Assembly: GCA_964504445.1 (NCBI GenBank)
Contig: CAZDEO010000004.1
Location: 1-64,000 of the forward strand
Origin: JACSRF01 sp964504445
Lineage (GTDB): Bacteria > Chloroflexota > Anaerolineae > Promineifilales > Promineifilaceae
Direction of reading: 5' to 3'
DNA: 64,000 bases
Shown here one piece after another: positions 50,162 to 58,230 of the stretch; position 1 is the stretch's first letter, and every line of letters begins with the position of its first letter. The notes below the pieces were generated by a model that saw nothing but the letters and a program-made list of their open reading frames with translations, was not told the DNA's origin and searched no databases. The translations under genes and the position numbers were made by a program.

Positions 50162-51334
50162 ATGGTAAAGAAGATTTTTTACACGCAAGTGGGTGTTTGG
50201 GTATGGGTAATGTTGCTGCTGGTGTCTTGTGCAGGGGGGCAGTCATCTGTACCTGTTGAACCAACGGCCGTTTCTACGGCAGCGGCGTCTGTTCCACCAT
50301 TGCAAACGGCCGTTGCTACGGTTACGGCCGTGTCGGCATCGCCGACCAGTGTACTCAGGGCCACGCCAGACAACGCAACACCTGATCTTACACCTAGCGT
50401 TGATGCTACTCAGCCTGCCGCGCAACCGGTCGCGGCTGCAACCGCCGTGCCCCTGGTGGTGCCAGATGATGCCATTGTGGTTGATCATACGGCCGTAGAC
50501 ATGTTTGAGCGAATCCCAGAAGAATACTTACAAGCTGCCGCTAACCTACGCATGATTTTTATAGACCGCTCTGTGGGTGCCAACATTAGCGATGGCCTTT
50601 CTTGTTTGGCATTCCCATCCGATGAAGATGCACCTAACCATTGCCGCCGCTATGAACATATCAACCTCGCTTTCTCCTCCGATCCACAAACCGTCAATTG
50701 GTCACGGGCAGGGGGCTACATTCGTGATAATTGGGCCTACACTTTTTGGCCAGAGGGTGATTGCAACGAATGGTATGGAAAAGTTGATTGCTTCATCGAA
50801 CTGACCACGCCCATTATCGACCAATACGATGTGTTATCTTTTCAACTAAGCTATCTGGCAGTCACTGAGGACTCCAACATCCTCGATCCGTCCGAAGGTT
50901 TCTTTGTTAATAATGACGATCGAGCTGACGTTTTTGATCTCGCTGCATATGAAGCTGCTCACCCAGACAAGGTCTTTATTTACTGGACAACCAGTCTATC
51001 CCGGCAAATAGGCACGGCCGTTTCTCAAGACTTCAATCAACAAATGCGGCAGTATGCTCTAGCTAACAACAAACCCCTATTTGATGTAGCCGACATTCTC
51101 GCCCATGATCCAAACGGTAACCCCTGCTACGATAACCGCGACGGTATTCTCTACGATAACGGCAACCGCTCCGAAAACCACCCCGATGATGGTCAAGACT
51201 TTTTGGCAATTTGCCCACACTACACCACAGAAATAGACGGTGGGCATCTGGGCAGCGTCTCTATAGGCAAAATCCGGCTGGCAAAAGCCTTCTGGGTACT
51301 CATGGCCCGCATTGCTGGCTGGGATGGAAACTAA
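50162..51334 (+). CDS. Secreted lipoprotein, SGNH-hydrolase-like (paralogue 1)
   Basis: A 390-aa lipoprotein (lipobox LLVSC, Cys 23), then a Thr/Ala/Pro-rich linker to about residue 120, then a globular domain. The domain shows IVVDHTAVDMFERIPEEYLQ, IFIDRSVGANISDGL, a CLAF...NHC pair, VFIYWTTSLSR, LFDVADILAHDPNGNPCYDN and, near the end, TEIDGGHLGSVSIGKI. DRS and DGGH could be block I and block V of an SGNH hydrolase, and I call it that only tentatively. First of three tandem paralogues; it is the most diverged. ATG 50162 follows AGGA. Confidence 0.72.
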   Translation: MVKKIFYTQVGVWVWVMLLLVSCAGGQSSVPVEPTAVSTAAASVPPLQTAVATVTAVSASPTSVLRATPDNATPDLTPSVDATQPAAQPVAAATAVPLVVPDDAIVVDHTAVDMFERIPEEYLQAAANLRMIFIDRSVGANISDGLSCLAFPSDEDAPNHCRRYEHINLAFSSDPQTVNWSRAGGYIRDNWAYTFWPEGDCNEWYGKVDCFIELTTPIIDQYDVLSFQLSYLAVTEDSNILDPSEGFFVNNDDRADVFDLAAYEAAHPDKVFIYWTTSLSRQIGTAVSQDFNQQMRQYALANNKPLFDVADILAHDPNGNPCYDNRDGILYDNGNRSENHPDDGQDFLAICPHYTTEIDGGHLGSVSIGKIRLAKAFWVLMARIAGWDGN

Positions 51335-51378
51335 CATATTCTTAATTTAGGCAAACATCGCTTGATTTTTTGTTACGA

Positions 51379-51393
51379 GAATTGTAGTCTAAT
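51379..51393 (+). promoter_or_regulatory. Upstream block shared by paralogues 2 and 3 (copy upstream of paralogue 2)
   Basis: GAATTGTAGTCTAAT occurs 75 bp before the start of paralogue 2, and GAATTGTGGTCTAAT occurs 78 bp before paralogue 3 (52814-52828). A TGCAAT or TACAAT box lies downstream of each. The surrounding sequence has diverged, so this block is probably a retained promoter or operator. Confidence 0.45.
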
Positions 51394-51453
51394 CGCATTC
51401 CCACAGTGCAATAAGATTGCACCAACGATAAAAATTCATCTCAAAGGAAACAT

Positions 51454-52773
51454 ATGAAAAGTTCCCCCAAATTGATAATGATCAGTTTACTTTTGGCTGC
51501 CCCCTTCCTGCTGTTTTTCGCCATAGCTGCAAACCAGCTTTCAGCGCGCAACCCTTCAGCGATTACTGACAATACAGCAAACTTTTTACCGCTGATTATG
51601 GTCTTGGAAGAAACACCCACCCCTTCCCCAACCAACACACCCACCACCACGCCCACTCCCTCTCCTACCAATACATCCATGCCCACACCCATCTCTCCTA
51701 CCAACACACCCACTACCTCTCCTACCAATACACCTACTACCATACCCACCACCTCTCCTACCAATACACCTACTACCACACCCACCACCTCTCCTACCAA
51801 CACACCCACCAACACACCGCCTCCCATGCCAACACCCTCTCCCACCAACACACCCACCGCCACGCCTACTCGCCCTGCTGGGGTTATCGTCGTAGACCAC
51901 ACCTCGGTAGCCCTATTCGATCAAATACCAGACACATATATTCAGGCATCTGCTGACCTGCGCATGCTGTTTGTCGATCGTTCTGTAGGCGGCAACATCA
52001 GTGACGGGTTAAGCTGCCTGAGCGTTCCCTGGGAAAGCGCCCCCAACCATTGCAAGCGTTGGGAACATACAGGGGATGCGGCTTTTTCGGTAGATCCCAG
52101 CGAAGTTAGCTGGACGGGCACATATGATCGCAGCAATTGGGTCTATCTATTTTGGCCCATTGATGATCCATCTGTCCCTGATATTTCGTGCAGCGTATCT
52201 ACGGGAGAGTGGTATGGAAAGGCGGAATGCTTTGAAGAATATGCCACTGCCCAGATCAACAACTATGACGTGCTTTCCTTCCAATACAGCTATCTTTCGG
52301 TGGATGAAAGCTCGTCTATAGCCGATCTGCCGGGCGGTTTTTTCGCGGACAATGCGAACCTGTATGACGTGTATGACTTTGCCCAGTTTGAGGCGCAACA
52401 TCCGACCAAAGAGTTTATTTATTGGACCACGAGCCTTTCTCGGGGGATTGGCACCCATGTTTCTGAAAGCTTCAATGCGCAAATGCGAAGTTATGCCATG
52501 AGTAACGGTAAGATTTTGTTTGATGTGGCCGACATTCTGTCCCACGATCCTGATGGCAACCCCTGCTACGATAATCGGGATGGCATTCCCTATAGCTTTG
52601 GCAACCAATCTGAAAATTACCCAGATGATGGCGTGGAAATTCTGGCTATTTGCCCGCACTACACCACAGAAGTGGACGGCGGGCATTTGGGCAGCGTATC
52701 CGCGGGCAAAATTCGCGTGGCGAAGGCGTTCTGGGTACTCATGGCTCAAATTGCCGGTTGGGATGGAAACTAG
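51454..52773 (+). CDS. Secreted SGNH-hydrolase-like protein (paralogue 2)
   Basis: A 439-aa exported protein with an N-terminal hydrophobic signal (LIMISLLLAAPFLLFFAIAA). A long Thr/Pro/Ser repeat linker (about residues 52-145) reads TPTPSPTNTP repeatedly. The C-terminal ~295 residues are the same domain as in paralogue 1, with DRSVGGNISDGLSCL and TEVDGGHLGSVSAGKIRVAKAF. From 51805 to the end of the domain the DNA matches paralogue 3 with a single base change, while the signal region differs. Function unproven; a surface esterase is one reading. Confidence 0.75.
   Translation: MKSSPKLIMISLLLAAPFLLFFAIAANQLSARNPSAITDNTANFLPLIMVLEETPTPSPTNTPTTTPTPSPTNTSMPTPISPTNTPTTSPTNTPTTIPTTSPTNTPTTTPTTSPTNTPTNTPPPMPTPSPTNTPTATPTRPAGVIVVDHTSVALFDQIPDTYIQASADLRMLFVDRSVGGNISDGLSCLSVPWESAPNHCKRWEHTGDAAFSVDPSEVSWTGTYDRSNWVYLFWPIDDPSVPDISCSVSTGEWYGKAECFEEYATAQINNYDVLSFQYSYLSVDESSSIADLPGGFFADNANLYDVYDFAQFEAQHPTKEFIYWTTSLSRGIGTHVSESFNAQMRSYAMSNGKILFDVADILSHDPDGNPCYDNRDGIPYSFGNQSENYPDDGVEILAICPHYTTEVDGGHLGSVSAGKIRVAKAFWVLMAQIAGWDGN
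51613..51880 (+). repeat. Degenerate tandem repeat encoding a Thr/Pro/Ser linker
   Basis: Units around CTCCTACCAACACACCCAC repeat with small changes and encode (S)PTNTPTT-type stretches. Paralogue 3 has only a short version (53047-53140), so the tract length varies between copies. Confidence 0.75.
51805..52763 (+). repeat. Near-identical duplicated segment, copy A
   Basis: It matches 53066-54024 base for base with no gaps and one substitution that I can see (T at 52746 against C at 54007). It covers the end of the linker and the whole SGNH-like domain. Confidence 0.9.
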
Positions 52774-52891
52774 CCCTTTTCAAACTGCTAATGAATATTA
52801 TTTTTTTTACAAAGAATTGTGGTCTAATTTTGCTCCCATCCCTGTACAATGAAATTGGACAGTAAATAAAAATTCTCTTCAGAAGGTAGAA

Positions 52892-54031
52892 ATGAAAAGT
52901 TTTCCCAAATTGGTAATAATTGGTTTGTTCCTGGCTGCTACTTCCCTGTTGTTTTTCGCCATAGCTGCAAGCCAGCTTATGGCACGCACTCCTTTAGCAG
53001 TTACTGATGATGTAGCAAACTATTTGCCCGTGATTGTGGTTCCAGAACAAACACCTACTCCTTCTCCCACCAACACACCGCCTCCCATGCCAACACCCTC
53101 TCCCACCAACACACCCACCGCCACGCCTACTCGCCCTGCTGGGGTTATCGTCGTAGACCACACCTCGGTAGCCCTATTCGATCAAATACCAGACACATAT
53201 ATTCAGGCATCTGCTGACCTGCGCATGCTGTTTGTCGATCGTTCTGTAGGCGGCAACATCAGTGACGGGTTAAGCTGCCTGAGCGTTCCCTGGGAAAGCG
53301 CCCCCAACCATTGCAAGCGTTGGGAACATACAGGGGATGCGGCTTTTTCGGTAGATCCCAGCGAAGTTAGCTGGACGGGCACATATGATCGCAGCAATTG
53401 GGTCTATCTATTTTGGCCCATTGATGATCCATCTGTCCCTGATATTTCGTGCAGCGTATCTACGGGAGAGTGGTATGGAAAGGCGGAATGCTTTGAAGAA
53501 TATGCCACTGCCCAGATCAACAACTATGACGTGCTTTCCTTCCAATACAGCTATCTTTCGGTGGATGAAAGCTCGTCTATAGCCGATCTGCCGGGCGGTT
53601 TTTTCGCGGACAATGCGAACCTGTATGACGTGTATGACTTTGCCCAGTTTGAGGCGCAACATCCGACCAAAGAGTTTATTTATTGGACCACGAGCCTTTC
53701 TCGGGGGATTGGCACCCATGTTTCTGAAAGCTTCAATGCGCAAATGCGAAGTTATGCCATGAGTAACGGTAAGATTTTGTTTGATGTGGCCGACATTCTG
53801 TCCCACGATCCTGATGGCAACCCCTGCTACGATAATCGGGATGGCATTCCCTATAGCTTTGGCAACCAATCTGAAAATTACCCAGATGATGGCGTGGAAA
53901 TTCTGGCTATTTGCCCGCACTACACCACAGAAGTGGACGGCGGGCATTTGGGCAGCGTATCCGCGGGCAAAATTCGCGTGGCGAAGGCGTTCTGGGTACT
54001 CATGGCCCAAATTGCCGGTTGGAATCCGTAG
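52892..54031 (+). CDS. Secreted SGNH-hydrolase-like protein (paralogue 3)
   Basis: A 379-aa exported protein. The signal region (KLVIIGLFLAATSLLFFAIAA) and the following 40 residues are diverged from paralogue 2. The domain from about residue 59 onward is the same to within one silent or near-silent base, ending QIAGWNP instead of QIAGWDGN. The Thr/Pro linker is short. AGAAGGTAG precedes the ATG. A strong terminator follows, so it may end a three-gene unit. Confidence 0.75.
   Translation: MKSFPKLVIIGLFLAATSLLFFAIAASQLMARTPLAVTDDVANYLPVIVVPEQTPTPSPTNTPPPMPTPSPTNTPTATPTRPAGVIVVDHTSVALFDQIPDTYIQASADLRMLFVDRSVGGNISDGLSCLSVPWESAPNHCKRWEHTGDAAFSVDPSEVSWTGTYDRSNWVYLFWPIDDPSVPDISCSVSTGEWYGKAECFEEYATAQINNYDVLSFQYSYLSVDESSSIADLPGGFFADNANLYDVYDFAQFEAQHPTKEFIYWTTSLSRGIGTHVSESFNAQMRSYAMSNGKILFDVADILSHDPDGNPCYDNRDGIPYSFGNQSENYPDDGVEILAICPHYTTEVDGGHLGSVSAGKIRVAKAFWVLMAQIAGWNP
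53066..54024 (+). repeat. Near-identical duplicated segment, copy B
   Basis: Copy of 51805-52763 at an offset of 1261 bp. Flanking DNA on both sides differs between the copies. Confidence 0.9.
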
Positions 54032-54060
54032 TTCCTAACGCCAGGATTGTGAATGATATA

Positions 54061-54092
54061 AAAGCCCCAGGCGCATTTCCTGGGGTTTTTTT
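54061..54092 (+). terminator. Terminator after the SGNH-like genes
   Basis: CCCCAGG and CCTGGGG form a 7-bp stem (extended by AAA/TTT) with loop CGCATTT, followed by seven T. Confidence 0.92.
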
Positions 54093-54271
54093 GTTGAATC
54101 TGCCATATCTTTTGGGAGTTTATTAGCGCAGGTAAATACATGATTCTCCTCGCTAGGGGGTGCGGAGCACGGCCGTTTCCCCCACACAACTCCCAATTTA
54201 TCGCTGGCGCAGATGCACGGCCAGGCCTTCTGGGAACAGCGCCTGCATTGCCTGGTGCATACCCCAATCCC

Positions 54272-55261
54272 CTATCCATCTAGCCAACCAGCCATCTCCA
54301 CATACGGCACGCCCGCCTCGATGCGCTCTTTGCGCTCGCGCATGTAGGTTGCCACCCAGCTATCCCCTGCCAGGCTGTCAAAGTCGCGGTTGATGATAGC
54401 GTACAGGTCAATCTCGCGCAGCTTCATGAAACAGGGCACTTCGCGCAGCCAGGCGCGGTCCAGGTCGTTTTCCTGGTAGTAACCGGCCAAGAACTGCCGC
54501 CAGAAATGGCGGCCAAATTTCACGGGTTCCGGGTGATTGGTAATGGCGTAGAACAGTACCATGGCCAGGTCGTAGGCAAAATGGCCGTAGCAACAGTCGT
54601 CAAAGTCGAAGAGGGTGATACGGCCGTTCTCATCCACAAAGAAGTTCCCGGCGTGGGCGTCCTGGTGAATCATGCCGTAGCCGTCGGGAGTTTCGGGCAG
54701 GGTGGTGAGGTGGGCCATCAGGGCGTGGTAACGGTCGAGTACGGCCGTTTCCTCTGCGGGAATGATCTCCTCCAACCCCAAATTGCTGCGGTCTTGCCAC
54801 GTGCCCCGTATCCCGGCGGGGTGGGGGGTGTAGCGTTGGCTCAGGTGGTGCATGCGGCCCAGGAGACGGCCGTACGCCATCATCAAATCATCCGTCCAGC
54901 CCCCCATCTGCCCCACCGGGCCGCCCGCGGCCTTCACAAAAGCCGTCGCCAAAAATGCACCCCCTTGCCCGTCAGGAATCTCTTCCACCAGGTTGCCCCT
55001 GGCCGATAGCACCGCCCGCGCCACGCCGGCGCCCCCCGCCGCCAGGTAGTTAATCCACTCCACCTCGCCGCGAATCAGTTTTGGCGAACGACGGCGGCTG
55101 TGCCCCAGGCGCAAAATGTACGCGCCATCATCTTGCGCATATTCATACATGAAGCTCTCAAAGCCATCCAACAGCCTAATCTGGTCGGCGGCAATGCCAT
55201 ACCGCTGCCGCGCCTTAACCAAAATGCCCGCGTTAAACCGATCCCGAATCTCTTTTTCCAT
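54272..55261 (-). CDS. Aminoglycoside-phosphotransferase-family kinase
   Basis: A 329-aa APH/choline-kinase-fold protein. The catalytic loop MIHQDAHAGNFFVD lies near residues 194-207 and the metal-binding ITLFDFDDCCYGHFAYDLA near 214-232. RYGIAADQIRLLDGFESFMYEY at the N-terminus and the long helical tail match homoserine-kinase-II-like and spore-coat-like kinases. The substrate is unknown and no resistance role is implied. The C-terminus may be cut short by a frameshift: another frame continues from about 54288 to a stop at 54198 with protein-like sequence. Confidence 0.85.
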   Translation of the reverse strand: MEKEIRDRFNAGILVKARQRYGIAADQIRLLDGFESFMYEYAQDDGAYILRLGHSRRRSPKLIRGEVEWINYLAAGGAGVARAVLSARGNLVEEIPDGQGGAFLATAFVKAAGGPVGQMGGWTDDLMMAYGRLLGRMHHLSQRYTPHPAGIRGTWQDRSNLGLEEIIPAEETAVLDRYHALMAHLTTLPETPDGYGMIHQDAHAGNFFVDENGRITLFDFDDCCYGHFAYDLAMVLFYAITNHPEPVKFGRHFWRQFLAGYYQENDLDRAWLREVPCFMKLREIDLYAIINRDFDSLAGDSWVATYMRERKERIEAGVPYVEMAGWLDG

Positions 55262-55337
55262 AGCAAACCCTTGACAATATACGATTAACCACTAAAATGT
55301 TAGATATTACACGATGAACGTGTGCTAAAGGTGGCTT

Positions 55338-55553
55338 GTGAAACAAATCAGCATCCAAATTACCAACGAAACGGCGCGGCAAATTGCCTTTTTGGCCCAG
55401 CTTTGGGGGTATCCGGAGCAGCGGCACAATACGGCCGTTATGGAACGGGCCATCAACACCATCTACATGCTGGAATACGGCTATGAAGAGTACCGCAGCC
55501 GCTTGCGCGAGATGGGCGTTGATTTGTCCGATTCCGATGAGGTGACAACATGA
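55338..55553 (+). CDS. Small protein, possibly ribbon-helix-helix-like
   Basis: A 71-aa protein starting at GTG 55338 (QISIQITNETARQIAFLAQLWGYPEQRHNTAVMERAI). The short N-terminal strand followed by two helices suggests a ribbon-helix-helix fold, but no strong family match is visible. Its stop overlaps the next ATG by 4 bp, so the pair is translationally coupled. Confidence 0.55.
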   Translation: MKQISIQITNETARQIAFLAQLWGYPEQRHNTAVMERAINTIYMLEYGYEEYRSRLREMGVDLSDSDEVTT

Positions 55554-55885
55554 GCGTTGTGAACGAAATCAGTTCCCAGCAACTTCCCGAATTCTTGCGC
55601 ATGATGGAAGTGGCGCTGCGCTCCGGGTACAGCTTGCGGCAGGCGTTAGAGATGGTAACCGAGGATATGGACAATCCATTAGCCGCTGAAGTGCAGCAAG
55701 TTGTTGCGGCGTTGCAGTCAGGCTCGCCATTACCCCAGGCGCTGGCGCAATGGCTTGCCCGCACCCCCAGCCGCGAACTTGACCTGATTGTGGCGACCAT
55801 TGGCGTGCAGCTAGAGGTGGGCGGTAATTTGGCGGATCGTTTCCAGTTCATGAGCCAGCTTTTGCCGAAGCTGCAGTTATCGTGA
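55550..55885 (+). CDS. Truncated type II secretion F (TadB-like) cytoplasmic domain
   Basis: A 111-aa protein. LPEFLRMMEVALRSGYSLRQALEMV, GSPLPQALAQWL and DLIVATIGVQLEVGGNLADRF match the repeated cytoplasmic helical domain of T2SF/TadB/TadC pilus platform proteins, which normally alternates with membrane helices. Here neither the preceding nor following membrane helices are present and the gene ends at TGA after LPKLQLS. It may be a decayed gene or a stand-alone soluble partner of a CpaF-type ATPase such as the one at 36401. Confidence 0.7.
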   Translation: MSVVNEISSQQLPEFLRMMEVALRSGYSLRQALEMVTEDMDNPLAAEVQQVVAALQSGSPLPQALAQWLARTPSRELDLIVATIGVQLEVGGNLADRFQFMSQLLPKLQLS

Positions 55886-55894
55886 TTCTGCAGG

Positions 55895-56593
55895 TTAACT
55901 TTTCTTGCCCAGAATAACCTGGCCCCGCCGCAGCGCGGCCTGCTCCAACGCTTGCCGCACCTGCGCTCTTTCTCCCTCGTCCGGCGCTGCCAGCATCTCT
56001 TGGGCATAGCGCCAGACATCTTCGCGCCAATGGGTGATGAGTTCCGCCACGATAAATTCATCTACTGGCCCACCCAACCAGTCAATCAGGGCCATGAGGG
56101 GCGATTGGTGCTCCACGACTTCATCCTGCACGGCGTCAATGGTTTCGGCAATGATGGCGTTGACCAGGCAATAATCCTTGTAGCGGAACTGCCGCTGCAT
56201 GGGCGATAGGTTGGGCCACTCTTCGTGCAGCAGGTCGTAAACGGTCAGGGCCAGGTCGTAATTGATGTGAGCATTGACGCCAAGGAAGAGGTTTTGCAAC
56301 ACGTTGGCGCGTCTTTTTGTGGCGGCGTCGTGGGCCACTGTCCACACGGCCGTACACGGGTCACCGGCGTCGTAAGCCGCCAGGGCATCGAAATAGTAGT
56401 TGGCAAAGTGGTGCAGCAGGTGCGTGACCCAGGGGCCGTCGTGGAAACGGCCGTCTGCCACCCCATCTAGCATATTTCCCGTCATCATGGCATAGCATTG
56501 CAGAAAAATAGCCCGTCGATCACCGGTCTGCTGCCATTGCGCTACCTGGGTTTGCATATGCTGGGCGATGTTCGTGTGGGGGTTGTCTATCAC
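55895..56593 (-). CDS. DUF5995-like protein
   Basis: A 232-aa soluble protein. The segment LQNLFLGVNAHINYDLALTVYDLL and the flanking FANYYFDALAAYD resemble the DUF5995 family, in which His/Asn-rich helices are conserved; no activity is known. The start is GTG 56593, overlapping by one base the TAG stop of the acetyltransferase gene upstream. Confidence 0.72.
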   Translation of the reverse strand: MIDNPHTNIAQHMQTQVAQWQQTGDRRAIFLQCYAMMTGNMLDGVADGRFHDGPWVTHLLHHFANYYFDALAAYDAGDPCTAVWTVAHDAATKRRANVLQNLFLGVNAHINYDLALTVYDLLHEEWPNLSPMQRQFRYKDYCLVNAIIAETIDAVQDEVVEHQSPLMALIDWLGGPVDEFIVAELITHWREDVWRYAQEMLAAPDEGERAQVRQALEQAALRRGQVILGKKS

Positions 56594-57402
56594 TAAGTTT
56601 GCTCCTTATCATCTTGGTTGGGCGCATTAGAAGGCGCCCAGGTAAAGGGATACGTGTAGGTAAGCAGGCGAAAGCCTCGTTTCTCTAGAATGGCGCGGCT
56701 CATAGGGCTGGCATCCACCGTCAGGAAGCGATAATTGCGTTTTTTCGCCTCCTGGGCGCGGGTGTGAACAAGAGCCGTATACATGCCGCGACCCCGATAC
56801 TCGCGCAGCGTACTCCCGCCCCACAGCCCGGCAAACTGGCTGTTTGGCGGAAAGGATGCCCAGGCTGCGCAGGCCGGTTTGCCGTCGGCGTAAGCCAGAT
56901 AAACGCTCCAGGAATCGGGTTCGGCTAAAAATTCTCTAATTTGCGCGTCTAGCCAGTTAAAATCACTCTGCCAAACCTGCTCTTGAATGCGCACAATGTC
57001 CTGGATCTGCGCGGGAGTGGTTACGCGGCGTACGTCCGCGGCCACTGGCGCCCAATAGCTGTTGGGCGCTGCGGCCAGGTCCAACACGAGCAGCCCTTCC
57101 GCCTCGCCCGGCTGGAAGCCGTGGGCGATGAGGCGCTCTTTCAGATCGGCAGGCTGGTCGTGGTCGTACACCTTCCATTCAACCCCCATGCTACCAATTT
57201 CTTGGAAATAATTGATTTGTTCCTGGATGATGCGGTCGGCGGAAACGGCCGTCAGGTTGCTGTAAATGACAAAATGCAGCCTGTCTGGCAGCGTGCAGAT
57301 TTGGCGCACCACGTCTGGCGTCTCTTCGCGGCGATACAGAGAATGCTGTCCCTGTCGCCGCTCTTGCGCATCATACAAGGCCAAAATGGCTGAAATGTCC
57401 AT
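56593..57402 (-). CDS. GNAT-family N-acetyltransferase
   Basis: A 269-aa protein. The C-terminal half is a GNAT fold with the acetyl-CoA loop LREYRGRGMYTALVHTRAQEAKKRNYRFLTVDASPMSRAILEKRGF. The N-terminal ~120 residues are less familiar (DISAILALYDAQERRQGQ). I use ATG 57402; the open frame continues through the heptad tract at 57423-57485 and beyond, but that sequence is not protein-like. The acceptor is unknown. It is coupled to the DUF5995-like gene. Confidence 0.85.
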   Translation of the reverse strand: MDISAILALYDAQERRQGQHSLYRREETPDVVRQICTLPDRLHFVIYSNLTAVSADRIIQEQINYFQEIGSMGVEWKVYDHDQPADLKERLIAHGFQPGEAEGLLVLDLAAAPNSYWAPVAADVRRVTTPAQIQDIVRIQEQVWQSDFNWLDAQIREFLAEPDSWSVYLAYADGKPACAAWASFPPNSQFAGLWGGSTLREYRGRGMYTALVHTRAQEAKKRNYRFLTVDASPMSRAILEKRGFRLLTYTYPFTWAPSNAPNQDDKEQT

Positions 57403-57422
57403 AGAATGGGTGCCCTTTGCGA

Positions 57423-57485
57423 GCCGTGAAACGTGAAGCGTGAAAGGTGATGGTTCATCATTCACGCGTGACGCATCACGCATTA
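57423..57485. repeat. Heptad-periodic palindromic tract over the methyltransferase stop codon
   Basis: Nine 7-bp units: four of the type GCCGTGA AACGTGA, then TGGTTCA TCATTCA and relatives. The halves are partly complementary and can fold. The minus-strand TAA of the methyltransferase gene is the last three bases. Confidence 0.7.
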
Positions 57486-58226
57486 GTTGCGAAACAGATA
57501 GATGGCCCAACCTAAAGTGGCACGGCCGTATTGCAAATACTCTTGCTTTTGGGCCCGCATACGGGTAAGCAGGTCCGGCACATCCGGGTCGTCTGGGTGG
57601 GCCAGGGCGTAATTCTCGCTGGCGTACCACTGCAGGCTTTCGTAAGTGTCCCAATCATCGAGATTGCTGTCCAGAGTGTACAGCAGCTTCAGCCCCAGTT
57701 CTTCTTCGATGAGGGCATTTTGTCCGTGGCTGCCAAAGAGGTCACGGTCCAGTCCAGACATTTCCAGGTATGCCGGATCCGGCTCTTGTCGCCAGTAAGG
57801 TTCGCCAACAACAATCTGCCCGCCCGGCTTGGTCATGGCTTGCAGCGCGGTTAACGTGCCTTTGTGCCCGCCGAAAATCCAGCTTGCCCCCAGGCATACC
57901 GTCAGGTCAAAACTGTGGGGTTCATCGGGCTGGTACTGGGCGCCGTCCATTTCCAGCAGGGTGATGGCGGCGTGGGGCACGCGCCGGGCCAGCTTCTCCC
58001 GGGCGTCGCGGATACAGTAAGGGGAGGTGTCTACGCCAACGGCCGTTACCGCATAGCTCTCGGCAATTTGCGCCAGCAGTTCCGCCTTGCCGCAGGCCAG
58101 CTCCAACACGGTTGCCCCCGGTGGCAGCCGCAAAAGCTGCACCAGCCGCGCGAATTTTTCCGGGCTGCTGGGGTTGCAAATGAGATGTTCTTTGTGGGTA
58201 ATGTCAAAAAATTTCCAAGTATCCAT
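57483..58226 (-). CDS. SAM-dependent methyltransferase (class I)
   Basis: A 247-aa Rossmann methyltransferase. Motif I is ATVLELACGKAELL (near residue 40), the acidic residue after strand 2 is in VGVDTSPYC, and motif IV-like FDLTVCLGASWIFGG and PGGQIVVGEPYW follow. The substrate is unknown. It begins 4 bp after the rsgA stop, so it is probably co-expressed with it, and its stop codon falls in a heptad repeat. Confidence 0.88.
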   Translation of the reverse strand: MDTWKFFDITHKEHLICNPSSPEKFARLVQLLRLPPGATVLELACGKAELLAQIAESYAVTAVGVDTSPYCIRDAREKLARRVPHAAITLLEMDGAQYQPDEPHSFDLTVCLGASWIFGGHKGTLTALQAMTKPGGQIVVGEPYWRQEPDPAYLEMSGLDRDLFGSHGQNALIEEELGLKLLYTLDSNLDDWDTYESLQWYASENYALAHPDDPDVPDLLTRMRAQKQEYLQYGRATLGWAIYLFRN

Positions 58227-58230
58227 GTCA

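Noticed and set aside
52147..54010. Two nearly identical 200-codon minus-strand frames
   Set aside because: They are antisense to the duplicated SGNH-like domain and are alike only because that domain is duplicated.
54272..55261. Antibiotic resistance gene
   Set aside because: The kinase fold is shared by many small-molecule kinases, and nothing in the sequence or context points to aminoglycosides.
57403..57654. Longer N-terminus for the GNAT protein at 56593
   Set aside because: The extension translates the heptad repeat and part of the neighbouring methyltransferase gene in another frame.
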